A stretch of DNA of 64,000 bases from Diphasiastrum complanatum (lineage: Eukaryota; Streptophyta; Lycopodiopsida; Lycopodiales; Lycopodiaceae): NCBI GenBank assembly GCA_029204225.1, contig MU832092.1, positions 1 to 64,000 of the forward strand, read 5' to 3'. A model generated the notes under the pieces. That model did not search any database, was not told where the DNA came from, and saw only the letters and a program-made list of their open reading frames with translations. Position 1 is the stretch's first letter. Each line of letters opens with the position of its first letter. The translations under genes were made by a program, and so were the position numbers. Of this stretch, positions 34,117 to 43,339 are shown in pieces.

Positions 34117-34680
34117 TGTCATGTACTTTTACTACATCCATGCTTATACATGCAAGATCATATCCAGTGTAAGCTTAGTAGGCCCAAAAGGATCTACTAG
34201 CCTTAAGAACAAGGTGGTTCTCTCTTTAGGCCTTCCAAAGTGATTAATAAGGATAATAGGCCAATAAGGGCCCAATGTAGTTTAAATAATACTTAGCAAG
34301 GGCTTCATTTACAATCAAGTGTCATTCTTAATGCCGACTACTTCATATGGAGCTTCCTTGTGAATGTGAGCCATAGAGATCTCCATTGCTAGGTCTCTTG
34401 TGCCCTGCATGGAGAACATATCATGTTATTTTATGGAGTAGTGATCTCTTTTCACTTTTTGTAGAGCATCTCCAAAACACATTTTCATTCATCTATCTAT
34501 CTTCATATCTCCTTGTATAGCAGTTTAGGATTTTTGAGAAATATGAGAACTACATATCACGTTCGAGTTGATTCCTACATCTCATTGCCATATTCATCTT
34601 CGAGTCAACTACAACAAGATCGAAACAAATCTAGTTAAAATTTGTTCAATTTTTAGTACAATCCCATGTTCAGCATGTTT
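34117..34680 (+). repeat. 3' LTR (partial) of element M
   Basis: It starts TGTCATGTACTTTTAC directly after the tract AAGTAGGGGGAG (34105-34116). It shares AGGCCCAAAAGGA and AAGGTGGTTCTCTCTTTAGG-type blocks with 56906 onward. A 38-bp copy of the ORF end lies at 34316-34353. The 3' edge near 34680, where element H coding resumes, is approximate. Confidence 0.65.
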
Positions 34681-34685
34681 CAACT

Positions 34686-36080
34686 ATGTGTTCCACACGC
34701 CAATCCAATCTTGAACATGAACAGTTACCAGCAACAACATCTCCACCAACATATTTTGGGGGCGGAAAGAGAGTGGATCTGCTTAGATCCACTAGAGTAG
34801 TTACACTGCCAGCAACAACACCAGCAAGATCGACAACCAAGGTCACAAACCCAAAGTCGACATCGACAAGGCTAAGAAGACAGATGGGCAATCCAAAGCG
34901 ACTCGATCAGAAGAAGTATCCCAGTCACGACGAAGATCTTTCAAAAAAAAAAAACACAAGCATTGGAAAATTAGTCTCCTTCTTCAACCGACCTCTTGCC
35001 ATACTTTTGTGCCCATTCTCATGCCTATAGTTCACACCATCTACCGATGTCACCACCTCCACCCTTCCTTCCATCTGTTTGTTTATCATCAATTTACTGT
35101 TCTTCTGAGAAATTTCCAGTTTTTTATAGTCTTACCGAAGCAGCTGATAAAACATTGCAAGTGTCTTGCAGAGACTAACTGCCACCTACAATGGATGATC
35201 AACCAGAAGAAGACCTACAAAAGCAGGCGAAGCAGCTAGAAGACATCAGAAATTAAGAAAAGAAGCTGAGGATGAAAGGACAGAACTTAAGCAATACATG
35301 AGTAAGATCAACCTTGATCAAAAGAAACTCTCTGGAGCAATGATAGCTGAATCCCCTTGTATGAAGCCCAAAGATATTCATAAGTAATGGATCAAAAGAA
35401 AAGGCTGTAGAAAAAAAAAATATGAAGACAACTGTGAACCTGCAAATAAAGTGAGCTCCTCACCCAACAAGTGGTGGTCAAAGCTCGACATTGCAAGGGT
35501 CCAAGGCTGTAACTATAGAACTATCAGTTCCTTCACCCTGCCACCAAGCGTTCATCATGTTTCCTCACCGTTACCAAATCTGTTCCTACCACCAAATTCC
35601 TGTTGATGAGTCCATCCCCTTGAGATTGATAATCGAAGTTTGTGTAACCTGTAGATCAAAGCTTTTTCTCGAGACTGGAACTTCAACTGAGAAAAGAACT
35701 ACAAAAATGCCTAGAAGCAAAATGGAGAATACAGACCTCTCAGAAGTTAGAATCTGCCAAGAAACCAAAGATGAAACCGTCAATGGCAGATACAAGTGAC
35801 AAACAAAGAGACGCATGGAAAGCATTTGAGCATGCAAATTATGAAGCTGTTGGGAGCTTTCCAATTTTGAGAATGTCAACCACCTATAGCAATAAGACAT
35901 TCTGATCCAATTGCGGCAATTTGTTAAAACGATTTTTGTGATAAAGACTGGAAAAAATAAGCACTTGGTTTTATGTAAGAGAACGAGGATCTACGTTTTT
36001 CCAAGTGAGGATCGACGATGCCAATGCGGAAGCGGAACGACATCGTCCAATATGAGTTGCAGTGGGTCCTGCAACACATT
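34686..36080 (+). pseudogene. Distal proline-rich/coiled-coil ORF of element H
   Basis: Several shifted plus frames parallel the long ORF of element J in order: a basic Thr/Ser/Arg-rich part (34686-34960), MSPPPPFLPS (about 35050), a KFPVFYSLTEAADKTL stretch (about 35115), a charged helical part with RKEAEDERTELKQYMSKINL (about 35255), and SGAMIAESPCMKPKDIHK (about 35335), matching SGAMIVNAPPVKPEDIQI of J. It ends just before the polypurine tract. Frameshifts and stops make it non-functional. Agreement with J shows that this ORF belongs to the family. Confidence 0.65.
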
Positions 36081-36081
36081 A

Positions 36082-36095
36082 GGGGGGGGGGGGGG
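36082..36095 (+). other. Polypurine tract of element H (run of 14 G)
   Basis: A run of 14 G sits between ACATTA and ATGA, four bases before the LTR start TGTTGGCTG. Plus-strand priming tracts are purine-rich at this position. A pure G run is unusual and may be unstable. Confidence 0.75.
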
Positions 36096-36099
36096 ATGA

Positions 36100-37247
36100 T
36101 GTTGGCTGATTCTAACGAATTCTCAAGATACTCGGACAGAGCAAATCAAGAGCACCTCTCACCTTAGACCGAGGAGGTCTCTGAGAAGACGAGACAAACG
36201 AAGACTGAGAGCCGAGTATGAGAGTTGAGAAGTACTAGTAGTAATGACAAGCAAGAACTTTGTAAGCCTCATGGTGAATCCCGAAAGATGGAATGACCAT
36301 GTAGGAACTAGTATTTCTAGGCAAATGTAATAAATGCAAGTAGACCCCTCTTAAAGAAAGTACAGTGAACCACCTTTTGATGGCGACCTCTAGTGGAGAG
36401 CATTATTCCGCTTGTAGTTTGTGAAATGTGGAAATTCCACTAGGATGCCACCTAAGGAGCTCTTTTGCTTATTTAAGAGACGCTTTTTGTGTATTGTATC
36501 AACTCCATGCTGAAATGAGAAGAGCCTCCATGAGTTAGATGCACCCATTGATCTCCTTGATCATGATGGTTTTCTTGATGATGCCCCTATGATCATGCCC
36601 TTCCATTCATATTGTGTGTGGTTGTGGATTTAGAGTGGATTAGTTTTCATTTCTTGTTGTAAATTAATGTAGGAATCAGCATTCAAGTAAACTAAATAGG
36701 CTAGAAATGTGGCATAAATCTCGCATATCCTCTAACATTCTAGTTCTTGATGTTCTTGGGATGTCCAAGAATCAAAAGACTGGTTAGTTTTTTTATTCTA
36801 AAGACTTCTAAAATGCTATTTAGTTTGGTTTCTTGTTTCTTGTCTATGCTTTTCAATCATATTTAGAGTAGTTCTAGTTTTCCAAGTAGATTAGCTTCCT
36901 TAAATCTGGTTACAGCCTTAGGATCTTGAAAATTGAGCATTTGTGTTGCATTGCAAATCTGACTTTGTTCACCATGGCTTGCTTCGTAATGGAGTTAATT
37001 GTTCCATTGGCAAGTGCTTATTCATAAACAACAAAGTGTTGAGATCCTGCAGTGATCCTCTGACAGGCTGAATGATTATACTACAACATTCGTGCCTGTA
37101 GATATGCAAATCTGAATCTGTGTGCAAGTTCAGATCCGTCAGATCTGTGTGTGTCTGAAAAGGAAAATGAAGTTAGTATTTATATTCTTAGGCTCATAAG
37201 CTAGGCTGCATGGTAGAGCATCTGAGGCTGAGGAGAATCCGTAAACA
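36100..37247 (+). repeat. 3' LTR of element H (1,148 bp)
   Basis: It begins TGTTGGCTGATTCT and ends GTAAACA. It matches the LTR of element J (38661-39760) over blocks such as ACCGAGGAGGTCTC, AAGGAATGACCATGTAGGA-type and CCACCTTTTGATGG. A TATTTAAG box lies near 36470. Confidence 0.8.
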
Positions 37248-37620
37248 AAGTACTTGGACTTTCTTCATTCTTTTGCAAACAAGAAAAGATTTGCCTTCTT
37301 AGAGTCAACACTTTAGAAGTAGACTTGGATTCATAAAGCTTCTTTAATGAATCCCAAGCTTCCAAAGATGATGTGCACTTACCAACTTCCTTGAGAAGCT
37401 CATTAGTAACATTCATCTTTATCATTTGTAGAGCCTTCTTGGCCCTCTTGTCATACCTCACTTGATCTTGTTGTGTTGTTGGTCTCTCCTCCAAACCTAC
37501 AACAATATCCTAAACATCATTCATCTCAAGAAGTGACTCCATCCTCACTTTCCACAATGAATAGCTACTTGAGGTAAGCCTATCATTGGCTTCCAACATG
37601 ACTCCAATTGAGGTTGCCAT
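37248..37620 (-). pseudogene. Copia Gag N-terminus (element I)
   Basis: Minus strand: the start at about 37620 reads MATSIGVMLEANDRL and SLWKVRMESLLEMND, then a stop, then 37201-37494 with EERPTTQQDQVRYDKRAKKA, LQMIKMNVTNELLKEVGKC and SKVLTLRRQIFSCLQKNEES. This is the copia UBN2 Gag domain, close to that of element A. It is cut at 37247 by the LTR of H. The last 15 codons of the open frame lie inside that LTR and are not Gag. The 3' part of the same kind of element lies left of H, which supports insertion of H into I. Confidence 0.8.
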
Positions 37621-37869
37621 TTAGCAATGGCCTGATCTTCTTTTTCAACCTGTTTCAATGCACAAAGCACTCCTTTGAAAAACAACAAATGCTTTCAAAA
37701 GAAATCACCAAGATTTGAAACTATTTTAAAAATTCTATTCCTTATACCAAGCAAATCAACACATAGAATCATGGAATCTTGATCAACCTATGATCTATCC
37801 TTAATCTAATGACTTTTGCCACTTCCTAAGATTGAAAAACACTCAAATGAAGTCCAGCAATCTCACTAT
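37621..37869 (-). other. Leader of copia element I
   Basis: This non-coding stretch lies between Gag and an LTR fragment. No primer-binding site was recognised, so the leader and LTR junction are rearranged. Confidence 0.35.
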
Positions 37870-38105
37870 CTAGAGATCCAATCAAAATTAGAATGAGATA
37901 GAGAAGAGAGAAGATCACTCTCTCCACGAGTTACATCCTTTTATAGTAGGTCCAAACCCTATTTGGTCAATTGACTTCCCTCCAAAATGCTAACCCTACT
38001 ATTTTTGGGTCTAGATTCAAAGTACCCAACATTCAAGTTTGAATCTACTCAAACTCGCCTTCTAACTTTCCCACACTTTCAAAAAGTATTTATTTAGATG
38101 ACATT
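37870..38105 (-). repeat. LTR fragment, copia family F
   Basis: The reverse complement matches 104-300 and 17340-17540, including the TATA-like CTATAAAAGG (37937-37946). Only the upstream (U3) part of the LTR is present. Confidence 0.7.
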
Positions 38106-38109
38106 TAAC

Positions 38110-38660
38110 TAATGAGCTTTGAAAAGTCAATCTCTAAGTCTAAAAACAAAGTTGGCCTCAATATGCCATCATCAAGCATGGAGGAAGCACATGGATATAG
38201 TGGTGGTGGAATGCTCTTCAAAGGTGTTGGCGGATATGGTGAGGGTGCTACTATGATGGATCCTTTTGCTGGTTTTTTACTTCATATGCATACCAAAGGA
38301 TCCACTCAAAAAGTTTCACAAACTCCTTGATCTTACCAAGCTAGTTTTTGAGGAGTGTGAAAAATTGTCAAAATCTATCTTGGTTATTTTATGATTTTAT
38401 GTTTGTGAGTACATTTCACATGTGTGGAACATGCTCTCACATGTGTAAAATAATTAGAAATAGATTATAATGTTGACTTTAGAGGTATCATAAAGATTTC
38501 TAGTCAAGCATCTTGGTGTCACTAGGTGATAGGGCCAATTTTGGCTTTAGAGGTCAAATGGTCAAGTACACATGTTTTGTCTTGATTAGGCCAAAATTCA
38601 ATTATGATGTAACTCAAGCTAGTTAGGTTGCTTACACATGTCAAGTTTAGATTTGATGAG
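38110..38660 (+). repeat. A-family copia 3' end and truncated LTR
   Basis: The part at 38150-38355 matches the reverse complement of 6425-6700 (GGATCCACTCAAAAAG-type blocks and a CATCATCAAGCATGGAGGAAG-type block). GAGGAG precedes an LTR start TGTGAAAAATTGTC at 38356, as in element A. CACATGTGTG sites lie near 38409 and 38431. The LTR is cut by that of element J at 38661. The 72-codon frame here is not a gene. Confidence 0.65.
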
Positions 38661-39760
38661 TGTTAGCCGATTCTCTAGTGCCGAGCCAAGTTGAAGACAT
38701 AAGTTATCTCTCACCCATGACCGAGGAGGTCTCAGAAGGAAGAGAGCAGAAGAAGCTGAGAGCCGAGCATGAGAGACGAGGAAATACTAGCCAGGAAGAT
38801 AGTGATTAACTATGTGAGCCTACATGGTGTATTCCAAAGAAGGAATGACCATGTAGGATCTAGTAACATTTCCTTGAATAGTTGTAATAAATGTAGACCC
38901 GCCTTAAAATAGTAAGAGTGAGCCACCTTTTGATGGTGACCTCTAGTGGAAGGACAAATTCCACATGTAATTTCTAATTTAGTGGAATTGCCACATGGGC
39001 TCCACATGGGCAGCCTTCTTGCATATTTAAGGGCCCCCCTCTCTTGTGAGGGAGCTTTTGATTGTATTTTCAAGTTCTCATGAGCTAATAAAGAGGATCC
39101 TCCACGAGTTCTTGAAGATCACTAAGCTCCTTGTTCATGGCAATGATCTTGAGTGATATTTCTATGAGCATGCTTGATTCCTTACTTGTGGACTAACTAG
39201 ATTCTTGTTTCTTGTTCTTGCTTAGTTGTGGATTAGCTTCAATTCTTGCTTGTGGAATCTTGTAGAAATCAGCATCCAAGTAAACTATAGAGGCTAGAAA
39301 TGTGGTGTAAATCTTGCATAGTCTTGACATTCTAGTTCTTGATGTTCTTGGATAATTTAGGCATCAAATAATGTGTGTTTCTTGATTTCTAGATTGTTAA
39401 ATCTTGTTAGGAATCTTGTTTCTTGTTTCTTGAATCTGGTTTTAGTTTCAGTAGCTAATCTAGTTCTTGATTGTTTTTTGATTCAGTAGTTGGTAGTAGG
39501 ATTGCTCTGTGCTGAATGATGATCTGCTTGAGCTGTAGATGGTTGCATGGCTAGTGTATGCATGTAGCTGAGTATCAAATTTGAGTTACCCACTGACAGG
39601 CTGGGAAATACGTAATGCATCCTTGAATATTGCTTCTGCTCTGTAAACGTTCTAATAAGAAGAATAATCACAAAGAACCATTACAACAGAGGTAATCCAA
39701 GAGAGATAAGCAACAAAAAGAGAAAAAAACGTGTTCACAGATTCAGTGAAGATGTGAACA
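38661..39760 (+). repeat. 5' LTR of element J (1,100 bp)
   Basis: It starts TGTTAGCCGATTCT, ends GATGTGAACA and is followed by the PBS. It is similar to 36100-37247 through most of its first 700 bp, with divergence toward the end. A CATATTTAAGGG box near 39023 and CTAATAAAGAGG at about 39085 could act in transcription start and polyadenylation. Confidence 0.8.
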
Positions 39761-39762
39761 TT

Positions 39763-39775
39763 TGGCGCCGTTCCA
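39763..39775 (+). other. Primer-binding site of element J (gypsy type)
   Basis: TGGCGCCGTTCC follows the LTR end after two bases. It matches the TGGCGCCGTTGCC type typical of plant gypsy elements with one change. Confidence 0.75.
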
Positions 39776-40079
39776 CAGCTACACACATGCTCAACCAAGC
39801 CATATCTCAATCTCCTGTGTTGCAACACCATCGTATGAGAGCTCCTACACATTCATTGCCAAGCTCATCACTTCGGTCTGGACCGATGTCCTGCTCATTT
39901 CTCAACTAGAGTCTCACGATCCTCACCACAACGAGCTCCACAACTCAAGTTTGGACCAGATCACTACCTCATACCTCTCGACTGAACCACAACTTCACGA
40001 TCCTAACATGTCCAGAGTTATACCTCAACCACCGCTAATCGTTCAAAACTCGAACGGAGTCATAACTCAATATTTAGAG

Positions 40080-40620
40080 TGAACATCTCTTTGACATCTC
40101 GACCGAAGGAAACCGACACATATCAATCGGACCCTTCAGTCCAAATTTCAACTGGAGTGCTCAGTAAAACACTCGATCGGAGCACTGCCATCACAACTCA
40201 ACCAGACCTTTTAAACCAAATTTCAACCGGAGTGCTCAGTAAAAAACTCGACCGGAGCACTACCATCACATCTCAACCGGAGCATTTCGCTCACATCTCA
40301 ACCGGAGTATTCAGTCCAGTCTCAACCGAAGCACTCTATTCAGATCTCGACCGAAGCACTTCTGTCAGCTCTCGACCGAAGCATTTCTCTCAGATCTCAA
40401 CCGAAGAACTCTCCTCATATCTCGACATAAGCACTCTACTCAGATCTCAACCGAAGCACTCTTCTCAAATCTCAACCGGAACACTACTCTTGAATCTCAA
40501 CCGGAGGCCACAGTCACCTCTCAACTGATGGCCTACTTCCAATCTCAACCAGAGCCGGACCCCTGTCAAATTTCAACAGGAGCCGGAGCCTCACTCAAGT
40601 TCCGACCACTGAACATCTGT
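40080..40620 (+). repeat. Tandem array of CTCAACCGAAG units in the leader of J
   Basis: About 20 degenerate units of TCAGATCTCAACCGAAGCAC, spaced near 24 bp, lie between PBS and gag, where element H has its array. Most of the array is open in one frame (40079-40528), giving an ISTGVLSKTLDRST-type periodic peptide. Translation is not demonstrated. Confidence 0.85.
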
Positions 40621-40889
40621 CCTTGACCGTCACAAATCGCAGAAGACCGCAATATTACGATTTACGGCTTCAACGACCTCCATCGCCCATCCCAAACCAA
40701 AATTAACCGGTAACAGACCACAACAACCGCATTTCGACAATCGTATCCACTGTACCAGAGTGCACCAATCTATTTCCACAATCCTATGACACTCTACGAG
40801 CTGTCATGGATCGCCCTAACGATCCAAATACTACAGAGGACTATCCACCAGAGATGGTCTCCCCATCTACCAAACAGGCTTGATTTAAC

Positions 40890-42850
40890 AGGTATTCCAA
40901 GATGAAATCCCAAGTCCAAGAGCCATCCACAAACCCATTCGACAGATGGGAACCTACGCGTTATGAATCTCCATACGAACGACCACAATTCCATGCTGCC
41001 GAATCATCCCATGCAAGAGCTTTCTCCAAGTCTTTGAGAACGCATGTGACATCTACGGCGAGACAGCACCAGAAGCCATGGTACAGCTCTTCTCGATGAC
41101 CATGATCGATCGCGCATGAGAGTGGTTTCTTAACCTTGATCGTGAAGATAAACATGACTGGTTACTCTTGAAAGAGGCATTTATGAAACGGTTCAAGCCT
41201 TTTCGTTTGATAGAAAGTCCTTTTGTCAAAGTAAGTAATATCAAAATGACAAAAGACGAAAAAGTATGTGACTGTATCGAACGATTTAAACGATTAAAAA
41301 GTCAGGTGCAAGAGCAACCTACCAAGTCCATGTTCATCATTTGGTTCCTCGTTGGACTTTCTCGATGGATCATATGTGAACTTCGTTCCAATGATGAATA
41401 TACATCATTGAAACAAGCCATGTCTGATGCCATTCGAGAAGAAGACGAGGGCTCAGATGTTGAGGAACCACGAAAACGGAGAGCACATCGTGTTGTCCAA
41501 GAAGCTCGACCAAACGATGACACACGAGAACAGTTATGGAAAACACAGATGGAGTTGCTTAATCAATGACACCAACAACAGATGGAGAAACTCACAAAAG
41601 AGTTTCAAAACACTCTTAAGTCTATCCAAAGTTCCATGTCAGGTTAGTTACCCACTGGCCAAATCCATCATAGACGAGAGAACACGTGGTGCCCTCACTG
41701 CCAAGATACACACATTGGCAATGAGTGCCCTTCATACCAACCGGTCCCAGATACCTCCTTGATCAAATGTGAAATCTGTGACTTTATGGGGCATACCTCC
41801 CTTTATTGCTATTATAACCCGAGGAATCAGCCTCACAACCAGTCAGGAGGACATTATCAACCTCCTCGACAACCATTTGTTACACACGTCCTATTTACCA
41901 CGAAACAACCAGATCCATATACAAGAGTTTCCTAGACAACCTAAACATCAACCTCAACAACAGCTGGCACTCTTAGGACCACCACCACGAGGACAACAGG
42001 ATCTAGGAGCACAAAAAAATAGACATCCTCGAGAGTCTGCACACACACACCTAGTAGAAAACTCCTACGATCAATCATATCATCCTGATACATCAATTCC
42101 ATCATCTAGCCATCACCAGTGTCAAACCGACAACTCATGCTCATGCAAACAAGCTGAGTATTCCACACCACAAGAAAACCCAACTCAGCTAGCCATCCAA
42201 GATGGTAATGCTATCGCCACTGGACCCATGAGCAATCGCTGCTTTATCTGTGGCGAAACAGGACATTTCATGGCTGACTATAAAGTTAAAAACCAATACC
42301 ATGTAGAATGTCCCGACTGTGTTTGCAAACACAGCTTCAAAGACTGTCCTAAACAACCTAACAGGATCCTTCCAACACGTCATATCACATATGAACCTGT
42401 TAGAGTTCTTACTACAGCACAACGCCAACAACAAGAACAGCAGCAAAACCATGGACAATTAGTTGACCCACATGGAAGCCATTTGACGGCCTCCACAGTA
42501 CCAAAAGATTACCAGACCCAAAAGAGGAACAAAGCCAATAAAATGAATTTCAAGATGATTTTTTGCCAGAGGAAAAACATACGAACAGTTCGTTATCAAC
42601 TAATATTCCCAAAAAGGAGCAATCCCTCCAGGGACTTGAAGTATTTTCTGACCTCCTGCAAGCTCAACTCACAATGCCATTCCGTAGTGCTATCAAATTC
42701 TTCACCGGACTTCAACGTTATATCCATCGTAGTTTTCAGCTGCCTCCTATTCCTGATGAACAGCAAAAACTAGAAGCGATTCCTGAAATTCCTCAGATTC
42801 CTATGAATCTGATGAATATAGGTGCACCACAGCCATCTTCCACATAACTC
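40890..42850 (+). pseudogene. Gypsy Gag with zinc knuckles (element J)
   Basis: The Gag domain spans about 40.98-41.45 kb: PEAMVQLFSMTMIDRA, then a TGA, EWFLNLDREDKHDW, LKEAFMKRFKPFRLIESPF, KMTKDEKVCDCIERFKRLKS and the acidic REEDEGSDVEEPRKRR. Then come EQLWKTQMELLNQ with a stop and three knuckle-like motifs: CPHCQDTHIGNECPS (about 41692), CEICDFMGHTSLYC (about 41770) and CFICGETGHFMADY (about 42240; last Cys replaced by Tyr), followed by CPDCVCKHSFKDC. A Gln-rich tail and FSDLLQAQLTMPFRSAI follow. Frameshifts and stops break it. It is closely related to the Gag of H at every block. Confidence 0.85.
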
Positions 42851-42879
42851 CCTTTCCAAACCCGTTCATACATCCCTTC

Positions 42880-43330
42880 CCCCACACTTTCCGAACCATT
42901 CTGCACCGCCACTTCCCATCTCAACCGGAGCCCCCTCCTTCAACACTCGACCAAAGTCCTCCTTTCCCATCTCAATCGAAGCCACTCCATCAAATCTCAA
43001 CCGGAGTCCAACCCTTCACATCTCAACTGAATCCACTCTAGCAGATCTCAACCAGACCCCAACCCTTCACATCTCAACCGAAGCCACTCCATCAGATCTC
43101 AACCGGAGCCCAACCCTTCAGATCTCAACCGAAGCCACTCCATTGACTTTCAACCGGAGCCCAACCCTTCACATCTCAATCAAAGCCACTCCATCAGATC
43201 TCAATAGGAACTCAACCCTTCAGATCTCAACCGAAGCCACTCTATCAGATTTCAACTGGAGCCCAACCCTTCACATCTCAACCGACGCGCCTTCCATTGT
43301 CTCAACTCTCAACCGAAGCAATTTTTTCAG
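42880..43330 (+). repeat. Second CTCAACCGAAG array of element J
   Basis: About 18 units alternate CATCTCAACCGAAGCCACTC and GATCTCAACCGGAGCCCAAC, with a higher-order period near 48-50 bp. It lies between gag and the unknown ORF and is open in one frame (42822-43388). Confidence 0.85.
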
Positions 43331-43339
43331 AACCCTCCT

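Larger units (their letters stand above)
23588..37247 (+). mobile_element. Large Ty3/gypsy-type element H with nested insertions
   Basis: Order on the plus strand: truncated 5' LTR (23588-23823), PBS, repeat-array leader, gag, a block of other retroelements (26.8-34.7 kb), a distal proline-rich/coiled-coil ORF, a G-rich polypurine tract and a full 3' LTR (36100-37247). The two LTR pieces match closely, both ending GAATCCGTAAACA. Copia I sequence lies on both sides (22.7-23.6 kb and 37.25-37.6 kb, both minus), so H probably landed in I. No pol clearly belonging to H was seen, so it was probably non-autonomous or has lost pol. Confidence 0.7.

Noticed and set aside
24190-43330. CRISPR-like arrays
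   Set aside because: The arrays at 24.2, 40.1 and 42.9 kb have degenerate units without unique spacers of fixed length and belong to plant retroelements.
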